DNA from: Primorskyibacter sedentarius
GTDB lineage: Bacteria > Pseudomonadota > Alphaproteobacteria > Rhodobacterales > Rhodobacteraceae
Length of the DNA: 64,000 nucleotides
Reading direction: 5' to 3'
Assembly (NCBI RefSeq): GCF_004342065.1
Contig: NZ_SLZU01000016.1
Coordinates: 1 to 64,000 of the forward strand
Below the pieces are notes generated by a model. The model was not told the DNA's origin, did no database searches, and saw nothing but the letters and a program-made list of their open reading frames with translations. Position numbers and translations under genes: made by a program. Shown here in pieces: positions 8,326 to 17,270 of this stretch (positions are counted from its first letter, which is position 1; the number at the start of each line of letters is the position of its first letter).

Positions 8326-9705
8326 TTAGCCGAAGACCTTGGTCAGCGCGTTGTCCAGCGCGACGGTGATCTGGTCGATATCGTCGGGCGTGGCGATCAA
8401 TGCCGGAGAGAAGCACAACACGTTGTTGAACCCCGGTACAGAGCGGTTCATCGCGCCTATGATGACGCCTTGCGCGTTGCAGGCGGCAACCACGGCGCCG
8501 ACTTCTTTCTCGGTCACAGGCTCTTTACTGCTGCGATCGGCAACCAGTTCCGCCCCGAGGAACAGGCCTTTGCCGCGGACATCGCCGACGACGCGGTGCT
8601 TGTCCATGATGGCGCGAAGGTTGCCAAGCATCCGGTCGCCCATGGCCACGGTGTTGTCCAGCAGGCCCTCGTCCTCGATGATGCGCATGTTTTCCAGCGC
8701 TGCGGCCGGCCCGGACGTGCAGCCACCGAAGGTCGAGATATCGCGGAAGAAGTTCATGGGGTCGTCGGCGTCATCCTTGAACATCTCAAAAACGCGTTCG
8801 GTGGTCACGCAGCAGCCGATGGCCGCATATCCGGATGCAACACCCTTGGCCATGGTCACGAAATCAGGCTCGATCCCGTAATGCTGGTAGCCAAACCATG
8901 TGCCCGTCCGGCCGATGCCGCAGACGACCTCGTCGATATGCAGCAGGATGTCATATTTGCGGCAGATTTCCTGCACCTTCTGCCAGTAGCCCTCGGGCGG
9001 AACGATGACGCCGCCACCAGCGGTGATGGGTTCCAGGCAAAGCCCGCCGACCGTGTCGGGGCCTTCGCGCAGGATGATCTCTTCAATGGCCTCTGCCGCG
9101 CGTTCGCCGTAGTTTTCGACATCCCACTGGGCGCGATATTCCAGACAATGCGGCACGCGGACAAAACCGGGTGCCAGCGGCCCGTAATGTTCGACGCGCT
9201 GATCCTGACCACCAGCCGACATCGTGCCGATGGTGCCGCCGTGGTAATCGCGGTCGCGGTACAGGATCTTGGTTTTCTTGCCGCCATACCGCTTATGCGC
9301 GATCTGGCGGATCATCTTGAACGCCTTCTCATTCGCCTCGGAGCCGGAGTTGGTGTAGTAGATGCGGCTCATCCCCGGCATCTTTTCCATCAGCTTTTCG
9401 GCAAACAGCGCGCCCGGAATCGAACCCGTCGCACCGGAGAAATAGTTGAGCTTGACCAGCTGGTCGCGCACCGCGTCAGCAATGGTTTCGCGGCCATAGC
9501 CCACGTTGACTGTCCAGACACCGCCAGAGACCGCATCCAGATGCTCTTTGCCATGCTGGTCCCAGACGCGCATGCCTTTGCCCTCGACGATGATCCGCGG
9601 ATCATTGGTCTCGAACGCCTTGTGCTGGATAAGGTGGTGCCAGACATGGGCCTTGTCGGCCGAAACCACATGGCTGATGTCATTGTCCTTGTAGGTGCCG
9701 TCCAT
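8326..9705 (-). CDS. tpa: Taurine:pyruvate aminotransferase
   Basis: Tpa transfers the amino group of taurine to pyruvate, giving sulfoacetaldehyde and alanine. The 459-residue class III aminotransferase has YYTNSGSEANEKAFK, YHGGTIGTMS, the PLP-ring aspartate Asp258 in HIDEVVCGIGRTG, and Schiff-base Lys287 in VTMAKGVASGYAAIG. The start at 9705 is preferred because AGGATGG lies about 10 bases upstream; an ATG at 9717 sits directly on that site. Neighbouring tauR and tauABC fix the substrate as taurine rather than another omega-amino acid. The downstream enzyme Xsc is not encoded here and must be elsewhere. Confidence 0.92.
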   Translation of the reverse strand: MDGTYKDNDISHVVSADKAHVWHHLIQHKAFETNDPRIIVEGKGMRVWDQHGKEHLDAVSGGVWTVNVGYGRETIADAVRDQLVKLNYFSGATGSIPGALFAEKLMEKMPGMSRIYYTNSGSEANEKAFKMIRQIAHKRYGGKKTKILYRDRDYHGGTIGTMSAGGQDQRVEHYGPLAPGFVRVPHCLEYRAQWDVENYGERAAEAIEEIILREGPDTVGGLCLEPITAGGGVIVPPEGYWQKVQEICRKYDILLHIDEVVCGIGRTGTWFGYQHYGIEPDFVTMAKGVASGYAAIGCCVTTERVFEMFKDDADDPMNFFRDISTFGGCTSGPAAALENMRIIEDEGLLDNTVAMGDRMLGNLRAIMDKHRVVGDVRGKGLFLGAELVADRSSKEPVTEKEVGAVVAACNAQGVIIGAMNRSVPGFNNVLCFSPALIATPDDIDQITVALDNALTKVFG

Positions 9706-10110
9706 AGCGATTTCCATCCTTTCTTGCCCGCGCGCACAGCTGGCGGCGGACAGACTCAAGCATCGGGTCAAGGCATCATCAAATGCCTCTATTGTCAGCA
9801 GCGATAGGGCCAGATTTACTGCTTGTATAGTGCCAGTAAGACCAGCATTCGCAACGCTTGTTTTCGCGGCCCGGCGATTATTCAAAGTTTTCAGCAGCTA
9901 AAGCGGATCGACCCGCGCTTTGCCGCTCGGACGGAGAACAAAAACCGGCAAGACTGCCCGAAAAACCATTGATTGCCCGGGGATTTTCCGCTCGGATCAA
10001 GCACATCGGATGAGCGTTTGGCGCAGTCTGGTAAAACGAGGCGGAAAACCGTCCGTACATAAATGCGTGCGCCGGGCCGGGGCATGCAAATCAACACGGG
10101 AGTTTCAAAT
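9706..10110. promoter_or_regulatory. Divergent promoter region of tpa and tauABC
   Basis: These 405 bases separate two divergent taurine transcripts and hold no convincing gene. At 9822-9845, read on the minus strand, two CTGG boxes start 9 bp apart (CTGGTCTTA then CTGGCACTA) followed by TATACAAG. This resembles a MocR direct-repeat operator and shares CTATACAA with the tauR side. The tauA side has a good ribosome site (CGGGAG at 10097-10102). No clear sigma-70 boxes were recognised. Confidence 0.5.
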
Positions 10111-11118
10111 ATGTCGAAAAGAGTTTTGCTGAAGAGTGCCGCTGCCGGGCTTGCGCTGGTTGCAGGTGGTCAGGCGGCATTTGCCGAAAGCCATGCCGAA
10201 CTGACCGTTGGCTATTTCCTCGAATGGCCGATGCCCTTTGAATACGCAAAGCAGATGGGCACCTACGACGAAGCGCTTGGCATGACGGTGAACTGGGTGT
10301 CCTTCGACACCGGCACCGCGATGAGCGCGGCCATGGCCTCTGGCGATGTGCAACTTTCGGTCAGCCAGGGCGTGCCGCCCTTCGTCGTTGCCGCCAGTGC
10401 CGGGCAGGATATCCAGGTTCTGGATGTCGCGGTCAGCTATTCCGACAATGACAACTGCGTGGTCGCCGAGGCGCTGGAGGTTGATCAGGGCAGCGCGGGC
10501 GAGCTTGCGGGCAAGAAGGTCGCCGTGCCACTGGGCACCGCTGCGCATTACGGCTTTCTCAAGCAGATGAGCCATTTCGGCGTTGACGTCTCCAGCATGG
10601 AAGTCGTGGACATGGCGCCGCCAGACGGGGCTGCCGCACTTGCGCAAGGGTCTGTCGACATGGCCTGTGGCTGGGGTGGCTCGCTGCGCCGCATGCTGGA
10701 ACATGGCAACGTTCTGCTGACCGGCGCCGAGAAGGAAGAGCTGGGCATTCTTGTGTTCGACGTCACCTCTGGCCCGGCGGGCTGGGTTGCGGAAAACAGC
10801 GACACGGTTGCCAAGTTCCTGAAAGTGACTGCCGACGCCAACGCTATGTGGGCGGATGAGGCCAACCATGCGGAGATGCTGCCGGTCATCGCCAAGGATG
10901 CGGGCATGGACGAGGACGCGACGATGGCGACCATCTCGACCTTCGTCTTCCCGTCGATCGAGGATCAGCTCAGCGAGAAATGGCTGGGCGGCGGCGCGCA
11001 GGAGTTCATGAAAGGCGTGGCCGATGTGTTCGTCGAGGCAGGCAGCATCGACGCTGCACGTGAAAGCTATGCCGATTCGATCAATACCGGCCCGCTGAGC
11101 AGCGCGGGCGACATGTAA
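10111..11118 (+). CDS. tauA: Taurine ABC transporter, periplasmic binding protein
   Basis: This 335-residue secreted binding protein delivers taurine to TauBC. Residues 1 to about 25 form a signal peptide (KSAAAGLALVAGGQAAFA). The mature protein begins ELTVGYFLEWPMPFEYAK and contains the NitT/TauT family pattern of a TGTAMSAAMASGDV loop and KKVAVPLGTAAHY. Weaker upstream codons exist, but the ATG at 10111 follows CGGGAG and gives a proper signal. Between tauA and tauB is a strong hairpin, which may keep binding-protein mRNA in excess over the membrane components. Confidence 0.93.
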   Translation: MSKRVLLKSAAAGLALVAGGQAAFAESHAELTVGYFLEWPMPFEYAKQMGTYDEALGMTVNWVSFDTGTAMSAAMASGDVQLSVSQGVPPFVVAASAGQDIQVLDVAVSYSDNDNCVVAEALEVDQGSAGELAGKKVAVPLGTAAHYGFLKQMSHFGVDVSSMEVVDMAPPDGAAALAQGSVDMACGWGGSLRRMLEHGNVLLTGAEKEELGILVFDVTSGPAGWVAENSDTVAKFLKVTADANAMWADEANHAEMLPVIAKDAGMDEDATMATISTFVFPSIEDQLSEKWLGGGAQEFMKGVADVFVEAGSIDAARESYADSINTGPLSSAGDM

Positions 11119-11128
11119 CTTGCACAAA

Positions 11129-11165
11129 GCCCCCGGCCCGGTCGGTTGCGATCCGGGCCGGGGGC
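11129..11165 (+). repeat. 13-bp perfect hairpin between tauA and tauB
   Basis: GCCCCCGGCCCGG (11129-11141) pairs exactly with CCGGGCCGGGGGC (11153-11165) around an 11-base loop, starting 10 bases after the tauA stop. There is no T-run, so it is more likely an mRNA-stabilising or partial-termination structure of the kind often found behind binding-protein genes. Confidence 0.75.
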
Positions 11166-11246
11166 ACGATCTAAGGGTCTTGCAAAGAACTTTGCCAAGA
11201 ATTTTCGGAAAATCTTTCGCGCGATCAATGCGTACTGGATGGTCTC

Positions 11247-12053
11247 ATGAACGGACTTAGCTTGGACAAAATCTCAATGCGTTTTGACTTGCCCAACGGC
11301 ACGTCAGTCCAGGCGCTGAAAGATGTCTCGCTGCATCTTGAAGAAGGGGAACTGATGTCGGTGCTGGGGCCGTCTGGCTGCGGCAAGACCACGTTGCTGA
11401 ACATCGTTGCGGGCTTTCTCGCCCCGACCGAAGGAAAGGTCGTGCTGAACGGCCATCCTGTCACCGGCCCGGACGCAGAGCGGGGAATGGTGTTCCAGCA
11501 AGGCGCCTTGTTCGAATGGATGAACGTGCGCGAGAACGTCAGCTTTGGCCCCCGCATGAAAGGCCAGCGCGAAAAGGACTATGGCGCGCATGTCGATCAT
11601 CTGCTGGATGTCGTCGGCCTCCACGATTTCAAGGAAAAGGCGATCTACGAGCTTTCGGGCGGGATGCAGCAGCGCGTGGCCCTGGCCCGCTGCCTTGCCA
11701 ACGACCCGGACGTGATCCTGATGGACGAACCCTTGGGCGCGCTTGATGCTCTGACCCGCGAAAAGATGCAAAGCCTTGTGCTGAAACTGTGGAAAGAGAC
11801 CGGCAAGACCATCATCCTGATCACCCATTCGGTCGAAGAGGCACTGCTTTTGGGCGAGCGTCTTCTGGTGATGGCGCCGCGCCCCGGCCGCATTCACAAG
11901 GAATACCGGCTGCCCTTTGCCGATGACGGCGTGGGACGCGATTTGCGGGAGGTCAAGAAACGCACCGATTTCGGCGAGCGCCGGGAAGAGATCCTTTCGA
12001 TGATCTGGGACATGGAAGAAGAAATTATGGGCCGCGCGGAGGAGACGAAATGA
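11247..12053 (+). CDS. tauB: Taurine ABC transporter, ATP-binding protein
   Basis: This is the 268-residue ATPase subunit of the taurine importer, cytoplasmic face. Walker A is GPSGCGKTT (41-49), the Q-loop is in VFQQGALFEW, the signature is LSGGMQQ (from about 137), and Walker B is VILMDEP with Asp160-Glu161, followed by the D-loop GALDALT and the switch THSVEEA. The NitT/TauT subclass is consistent with EW(M)NVRENV after the Q-loop. Its stop overlaps the tauC start (ATGA), so the two are coupled. Confidence 0.95.
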   Translation: MNGLSLDKISMRFDLPNGTSVQALKDVSLHLEEGELMSVLGPSGCGKTTLLNIVAGFLAPTEGKVVLNGHPVTGPDAERGMVFQQGALFEWMNVRENVSFGPRMKGQREKDYGAHVDHLLDVVGLHDFKEKAIYELSGGMQQRVALARCLANDPDVILMDEPLGALDALTREKMQSLVLKLWKETGKTIILITHSVEEALLLGERLLVMAPRPGRIHKEYRLPFADDGVGRDLREVKKRTDFGERREEILSMIWDMEEEIMGRAEETK

Positions 12054-13315
12054 TCATTCTGCTGATATATGTCGCCATCTTCGTGGTGACCTTCTTTGTC
12101 GTGAAATTCGTGGCCCAGCAAGCGGCCAAAACCGACTATACCTCGCTCAAGACCGTGACCTTCGGCGATGAAAGCACGGTCACGCCGAACCGCATCGCCT
12201 CTGTCGTGTCGGTGCTGACGATCTTCCTGCTGTGGGGCTCTTTCACCGGGTCCAAATGGGTGCCGGGCTTTTTGCATGCGCCGGGGCCGTTCACCGGTGT
12301 GGCAGAATTCACCTATACCGCCGAGGCGGACGGCCAGACCGATGACGCGTTGGTCAGGGTTCTGGTCCATCCGGTGGGCGAGGAAGCGACCGACCCCGAG
12401 GTCGAGCCGGGCGACGGGTTTGCCAAGAACGACGCGGCCACGGTCGGTGCATGGCGCAGCGGTCTGATCCGCGTCGATCAGAACGACGAATTGGGCCGGG
12501 ACGCGGGCCACACGGTTGTCGCGGTCAACGGCCAGCCTATCGCCCCCGGTCAAAGCGTGGAGACGGATTTCGGCCGCGTCGGGATGAGCCCGAAGGGCAC
12601 GCTGAATTTCGAGCCTGCCAAGGGATGGCAGATGGAGCCGATCTGGCTGCCCCCGCCCGAAGCGGTCATGGCCCGGCTGATCGACATTTCCAAGGATGGC
12701 TATCGCGACAGCACATTGTGGGAGCATCTGGGCTACTCGCTGTTCCGCGTGATCGTGGGTTTCTTCTTTGGCGCGCTGATCGGTATCCCGCTGGGCTATG
12801 CCATGGGTCTGTCGGACTGGTTCCGTGGCTGGTTTGACCCGATTGTCGAATTCATGCGCCCGGTGCCACCGCTTGCACTGATCCCGCTTGTCATCATCTG
12901 GGCGGGCATCGGCGAGACCGGCAAGATCATCCTGCTGTTTCTTGCCGCGCTCTGGATCATGGCAATCGCAGCGCGGGCGGGCGTGTCCGGGGTGAATATC
13001 ACGAAGGTGCACGCCGCCTATTCGCTGGGCGCGTCGAAGTTCCAGATCATGCGGCATGTGATCGTGCCCAATTCCCTGCCAGAGATCTTTACCGGCGCAC
13101 GTGTGGCCATGGGGGTCTGCTGGGGCACTGTGGTTGCGGCAGAACTGGTGGCGGCGGAAAAGGGTGCCGGCATGATGATCATGGTTGCGTCGAAATTCCA
13201 GCTGACCGATATCGTCCTGATGGGGATTATCCTGATTGGCGTCATCGGCTTCGGCATCGACATTCTGATGCGCAAGGTCGAGAGCATTCTGGTGCCGTGG
13301 AAGGGCCGAAGCTGA
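12050..13315 (+). CDS. tauC: Taurine ABC transporter, permease with large N-terminal insertion
   Basis: The last 230 or so residues are a standard TauC permease: WLPPPEAVMARL, TLWEHLGYSLFRVIVG, RPVPPLALIPLVIIWAGIGE, and the EAA loop YSLGASKFQIMRHVIVPNSL followed by LVAAEKGAG. The whole protein has 421 residues, against about 275 in E. coli. The extra part holds an added N-terminal helix (1-22), a second helix (about 50-65), and an acidic, probably periplasmic domain of roughly 120 residues before the core. The start overlaps the tauB stop. The extra domain might contact TauA, which is inference. Confidence 0.92.
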   Translation: MIILLIYVAIFVVTFFVVKFVAQQAAKTDYTSLKTVTFGDESTVTPNRIASVVSVLTIFLLWGSFTGSKWVPGFLHAPGPFTGVAEFTYTAEADGQTDDALVRVLVHPVGEEATDPEVEPGDGFAKNDAATVGAWRSGLIRVDQNDELGRDAGHTVVAVNGQPIAPGQSVETDFGRVGMSPKGTLNFEPAKGWQMEPIWLPPPEAVMARLIDISKDGYRDSTLWEHLGYSLFRVIVGFFFGALIGIPLGYAMGLSDWFRGWFDPIVEFMRPVPPLALIPLVIIWAGIGETGKIILLFLAALWIMAIAARAGVSGVNITKVHAAYSLGASKFQIMRHVIVPNSLPEIFTGARVAMGVCWGTVVAAELVAAEKGAGMMIMVASKFQLTDIVLMGIILIGVIGFGIDILMRKVESILVPWKGRS

Positions 13316-13319
13316 GACT

Positions 13320-14591
13320 ATGAAAGAACGTGTTGAGGAATTTCTGACCGGCCTGTTTCAGGCCGCTGTCGCCGCTGCCGACCCAAAGCGCGCGCTAAGT
13401 CGCGCTCTGCCGGAACGTCCGAAAGGCAAAACCGTTGTGATCGGTGCTGGCAAGGGCGCCGCGCAGCTGGCGCAGGCGTTCGAGCAGCTTTGGGACGGCC
13501 CGCTGGAAGGGGTTGTCGTCACCCGCTACGGCTATGCCGCGCCGTGCCGGCAGATCCGCGTCATGGAAGCGGCCCATCCTGTGCCGGACGCTGCGGGCCT
13601 TGCGGCGACCAAGGCGCTATTCGATGCGGTGGCGGGGCTGGGGCCGGATGATCTGGTGGTCGCGCTGGTCTGTGGCGGGGGGTCTTCGCTGCTGCCCTGC
13701 CCGGCAGACGGGCTGGATTTCCAAGACGAGATCGCGCTGAACGAATGCCTGCTCGCCTCTGGCGCGCCGATCGGTGTGATGAACATGATCCGCAAGCAGA
13801 TCAGCGGCGTGAAGGGCGGGCGCCTTGCGCTGGCAGCCGCGCCTGCGCGGGTCGTGTCGCTGGTCGTGTCGGATGTGCCGGGGGATGATCCGGCGCAGGT
13901 GGCCTCTGGGCCCACAGTGCCTGACCGGACCACGCGAGAGGCGGCAAAGGCTGCGGTCCGGGCCTATGGCATCGATTTGCCTGCAAAGATCGCGGCGTTT
14001 CTTGAGGGCGACAGCAACGTGCCGCCACTGCCCGATGATCCCGGTTTCGAAGGCAACGAGGTTCGCGTGATCGCCTCGGCTGCGCTGTCGCTGGAGGCCG
14101 CGGCAGAGGCCGCACGCGCCGCTGGCGTAGAGGCGGTGATCCTCTCCGATGCCATCGAAGGGGAATCGCGCGAGATTGCCCGGATGCATGCTGCCATGGC
14201 GCTGGAATGCGCGGCAAAATCCCGGCCATTTCCGCCGCCCGTCGTGATGCTGTCCGGCGGTGAGACCACGGTGACCTTGCGGGCCAAGGGGCGCGGCGGG
14301 CGCAATTCGGAATTCCTGCTGTCCTTTGCGCTGTGCATTGACGGAAAGACGCAGATATCGGCGCTGGCGGCCGACACGGACGGGATTGACGGGTCAGAGG
14401 ATAACGCGGGCGCGTTTGCTGACGGCCAAACGGCCGCAGCCATTCGTGCAGCGGGGGCCGATCCTGCTGAAATGCTATCGCGCAACGATGCCTGGGGCGC
14501 TTTTGACGCAGCGGGGAGCTTGTTCGTACCCGGCCCGACCGGCACCAATGTGAATGATTTCAGGGCAATCCTGATCGGTGAGCTGCCGTGA
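13320..14591 (+). CDS. ttuD: Glycerate 2-kinase / hydroxypyruvate reductase (MOFRL family)
   Basis: This 423-residue DUF4147-MOFRL protein has GKTVVIGAGKGAAQLAQAFE at the N-terminus, the LVCGGGSSLLPCP phosphate-binding loop, IRKQISGVKGGRLA and a VSDVPGDDP block. The C-terminal MOFRL domain has the typical GRGGRNSEFLL and DTDGIDGSEDNAGAF. Members phosphorylate glycerate or are annotated as hydroxypyruvate reductase (TtuD). It starts 4 bases after tauC, so it belongs to the same transcript, although the biochemical link to taurine is unclear. It may process the C2/C3 carbon of serine- or glyoxylate-cycle metabolism. Confidence 0.88.
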   Translation: MKERVEEFLTGLFQAAVAAADPKRALSRALPERPKGKTVVIGAGKGAAQLAQAFEQLWDGPLEGVVVTRYGYAAPCRQIRVMEAAHPVPDAAGLAATKALFDAVAGLGPDDLVVALVCGGGSSLLPCPADGLDFQDEIALNECLLASGAPIGVMNMIRKQISGVKGGRLALAAAPARVVSLVVSDVPGDDPAQVASGPTVPDRTTREAAKAAVRAYGIDLPAKIAAFLEGDSNVPPLPDDPGFEGNEVRVIASAALSLEAAAEAARAAGVEAVILSDAIEGESREIARMHAAMALECAAKSRPFPPPVVMLSGGETTVTLRAKGRGGRNSEFLLSFALCIDGKTQISALAADTDGIDGSEDNAGAFADGQTAAAIRAAGADPAEMLSRNDAWGAFDAAGSLFVPGPTGTNVNDFRAILIGELP

Positions 14592-14643
14592 AGGTCGGCG
14601 CGACTGGCGCGCGCCCAAACGGGCAAGCTGATATGTGAGTGGG

Positions 14644-15531
14644 CTACTGGGTGGCAGTCTCTGACGACATGCCGTCCAGCCAGGTCAGCATGCTCTGCGT
14701 GACGCCGGATAGCCAGAGCCTCAGCTTGTCGACCTCGCTCACATAGCTATCCATGAGGCCGCTCAGCTCTGGTACCCAACCCTTGATCGTCGGGGCCATC
14801 ACGTAGATCCCGATCAGCACGGCCATGAGCAGCAGCATGGACACAAAGCCGCGCGCAAAGCCCGATCCGCCCTCTTTCAAACCACCTTGCGGGGTTTCAA
14901 GGGCGCGTGGTTCCGAACTTGCGCGCAGGGTGGAATTGATCTTTTCGATATCCGGCAGGTCGGCCGCCTCTGCCGCAGAACCGGCCGCGCCCGCCGCTGC
15001 TGCGGTCGCCGCTCCGGCGCTGCGGTCCTTCGACTGGATGCGGGCCATGCGTTCGCGTGCAAGACGCGCCCGCCTGCTTGCCGCATCATCATGAGTGGCA
15101 CTGTCGAGCCCAAGCTCCGGCTGGCTTTCCAGACTGCCCTCGGCTGCGCGCACACGCGATTCGCGCTCGGCCTCGGCGCGCAGAACATCGGCCACACCCG
15201 GATCCAGGCTGCGCCGCGCGGGCTGGGGCAGAGGCGCGGTATCAACGTCGGCTGGCTCGTCTTCGTAATCCTCGGCCCATGTGTCAGCGGTCAGCTGTTC
15301 TTTGGCATCGCCCTCTGACGTGGGCTCGGCCGACTGTTCAGACGCAGCGGCAGCGGCTGCGTCCAGATCCGGCGCCTGATCGGCGCTGTCCTCAGCGGGG
15401 GCGTTCGTCTCGGCACGGGTCTGAAACCAGGTATGTCCGCAATCGGAACATTGCACATCGCGCCCGTCCTGCGGGATGACCTCGCCTGGAACCTCGTATT
15501 GCGCGCTGCAATTTGGGCATGTTAGCCGCAT
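14644..15531 (-). CDS. MJ0042-type zinc-ribbon, single-pass membrane protein
   Basis: This 295-residue protein begins with a zinc ribbon (CPNC at 5-8 and CSDC at 28-31) that binds one metal. A long acidic, Ala/Glu-rich, low-complexity middle follows, and then a single transmembrane helix near 225-250 (FVSMLLLMAVLIGIYVM) with a short C-terminal tail. The combination is the zinc-ribbon/DUF3426 layout often found beside ftsE in this family. Function is unknown; the cytoplasmic ribbon is anchored to the membrane. The start at 15531 is the only one that puts the ribbon at the N-terminus; the upstream open frame is spurious. It diverges from ftsE. Confidence 0.85.
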   Translation of the reverse strand: MRLTCPNCSAQYEVPGEVIPQDGRDVQCSDCGHTWFQTRAETNAPAEDSADQAPDLDAAAAAASEQSAEPTSEGDAKEQLTADTWAEDYEDEPADVDTAPLPQPARRSLDPGVADVLRAEAERESRVRAAEGSLESQPELGLDSATHDDAASRRARLARERMARIQSKDRSAGAATAAAAGAAGSAAEAADLPDIEKINSTLRASSEPRALETPQGGLKEGGSGFARGFVSMLLLMAVLIGIYVMAPTIKGWVPELSGLMDSYVSEVDKLRLWLSGVTQSMLTWLDGMSSETATQ

Positions 15532-15689
15532 CGTTACCCCTGTTCGTTCCTTTACGGACCCTTCATTCTGCAGCATAAGGCCGCCGACGCCCATGGAAAA
15601 GGCCGAACTATCCCCGTGACGCATTGAAACCGTTTCGATGCTCAGGCACAACAAGGCCTTTCGAGACGGGCCGTGAAAGAGGGTACAAT

Positions 15690-16367
15690 TTGATCGAGCT
15701 GGAGAACGTCGCGTACAGCTATGGCGGCGGCGAGTTGTTTTCTGAGATCTCGCTGAAGCTGGCCCCGGGATCGTTTCATTTCCTGACGGGGCCATCTGGT
15801 GCAGGCAAGACGACATTCCTGAAGCTGTGTTACGGCGCGCTGCAGCCAACAGACGGTCAGCTGCGCCTTTTCGGAGCCGATCTGCGCGACATGAGCCGGG
15901 ATGACGTGGCGCTTTGCCGTCGTCGCATTGGCGTCGTGCATCAGGATTGCCAGTTCCTTGATCATCTGCCCGTCGCCGAAAACGTCGCCCTGCCGCTGAC
16001 CGTATCTGGGCAGGACAGGCCGGAGGAGCTGGCCAACCTGACGGACCTGATGTCCTGGGTCGGGCTGACCGAACGCGCCAACGCCCTGCCGCCCGAGCTT
16101 TCGGGCGGAGAACGCCAGCGCGTGGCATTGGCACGGGCGCTGATCATGTCACCGGAAGTGATCCTTGCGGACGAACCGACGGGCAATGTCGATTGGGAAA
16201 TGTCCCAACGGCTGATGCGGCTCTTGATAGAGCTTAATCGCATGGGCAAAACGGTCGTCATCGCGACCCACGACCTTGGCCTGATCCGTGCCACCAAGGC
16301 GCATGTCCAGAGCCGGGTGCTGCGGATATCCAACCGGCGGATGCAATTGGCGGGAGCGGATCTGTGA
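15690..16367 (+). CDS. ftsE: Cell division ATP-binding protein FtsE
   Basis: FtsE is the ATPase partner of FtsX, controlling peptidoglycan hydrolases at the division septum. The 225-residue product has Walker A GPSGAGKTT (34-42), the signature LSGGERQRVALARAL, and Walker B VILADEPTGNVD. The start is a TTG at 15690, chosen because AGAGGG stands 6 bases before it and the protein then begins IELENVAYSYGGG as in the family; an ATG at 15624 would add 22 unusual residues. It overlaps ftsX by 4 bases. Confidence 0.95.
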   Translation: MIELENVAYSYGGGELFSEISLKLAPGSFHFLTGPSGAGKTTFLKLCYGALQPTDGQLRLFGADLRDMSRDDVALCRRRIGVVHQDCQFLDHLPVAENVALPLTVSGQDRPEELANLTDLMSWVGLTERANALPPELSGGERQRVALARALIMSPEVILADEPTGNVDWEMSQRLMRLLIELNRMGKTVVIATHDLGLIRATKAHVQSRVLRISNRRMQLAGADL

Positions 16368-17269
16368 AATCCTATGTCGCGATTCTCAAACGCATTTTCA
16401 CTCGTGATGCGGCGGCTGACCGGGTGGTGCCGCCGACGGGGACAACCGCACGTCTGACGCTGTTTTCCGCGGGCGCGATGGCGTTTCTTGCGGTGTTTGC
16501 ACTGGCCCTGTCGCTTGCTGCCGGGCGTCTTGCGGACCGCTGGGGAGAGGAGCTCGCCCGCACCTCCACCATCCGCATTACCGCCCCGACAGAGCAATTG
16601 TCCGCCCAGACCGAAGCCGCCTTGCGCGTTCTGGAAACAACACCGGGCGTTGCTGCGGCGCGGGCGCTGGATGATGAAGAGCAACGCGCCCTGCTGGAGC
16701 CTTGGTTCGGCCCGGATCTGCCGGTCGAGGATCTGCCCATCCCGCAGCTGATCGAGGTGACAGAGACAGAGGACGGCTTTGACGCAGAGGGCCTGCGCCT
16801 GCGTCTGGCCGCAGAGGTGCCCAATGCGGTGCTGGACGACCACACCCGGTGGCGGCGTCCCATGATTGCGGCGGCCTCTCGGCTGCGGTTGATGGGCTGG
16901 GTCTGCATCCTGCTGATCGTCGGGGCCGTGGGCGCGATGATCACCCTCGCCGCCAATGCGGCCCTTGCCGCCAACGCGCGGGTGATCTCGGTTCTGCGTC
17001 TGGTCGGGGCGACGGATGATTACATTGCAGACGCATTCGTGCGACGTTTCACATTGCGGGCCCTGACGGGGGCCGGGGTGGGAACCCTGATCGGCCTTCT
17101 TGCGATCATTGCCTTGCCGTCGATCGGTGACACGGGCGGCGTACTGACCGGGCTGGGCTTTCGCGGCATGCATTGGGTGCTGCCATTGCTGATCCCGCCT
17201 TTCGCTGCGATCGTGGCGCTATTGGCCACTCAGGCGGCTGCGCGCCGCGTCTTGACGGAGCTTGACTGA
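16364..17269 (+). CDS. ftsX: Cell division protein FtsX, membrane subunit
   Basis: FtsX is the permease-like partner of FtsE, about 301 residues. It has four transmembrane helices: one near the N-terminus (LFSAGAMAFLAVFALALSLAAG) and three after residue 170. Between helix 1 and 2 is the periplasmic domain (TSTIRITAPTEQLSAQTEAAL...) that contacts amidase activators or hydrolases. The start is a GTG overlapping the ftsE stop. The last helix ends in RRVLTELD, immediately followed by plsC. Confidence 0.93.
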   Translation: MKSYVAILKRIFTRDAAADRVVPPTGTTARLTLFSAGAMAFLAVFALALSLAAGRLADRWGEELARTSTIRITAPTEQLSAQTEAALRVLETTPGVAAARALDDEEQRALLEPWFGPDLPVEDLPIPQLIEVTETEDGFDAEGLRLRLAAEVPNAVLDDHTRWRRPMIAAASRLRLMGWVCILLIVGAVGAMITLAANAALAANARVISVLRLVGATDDYIADAFVRRFTLRALTGAGVGTLIGLLAIIALPSIGDTGGVLTGLGFRGMHWVLPLLIPPFAAIVALLATQAAARRVLTELD

Positions 17270-17270
17270 C

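Noticed and set aside
8065-9807. Plus-strand open frame opposite tauR and tpa
   Set aside because: Same reason: shadow of tpa, with Arg/Asp/His-rich low-sense sequence.
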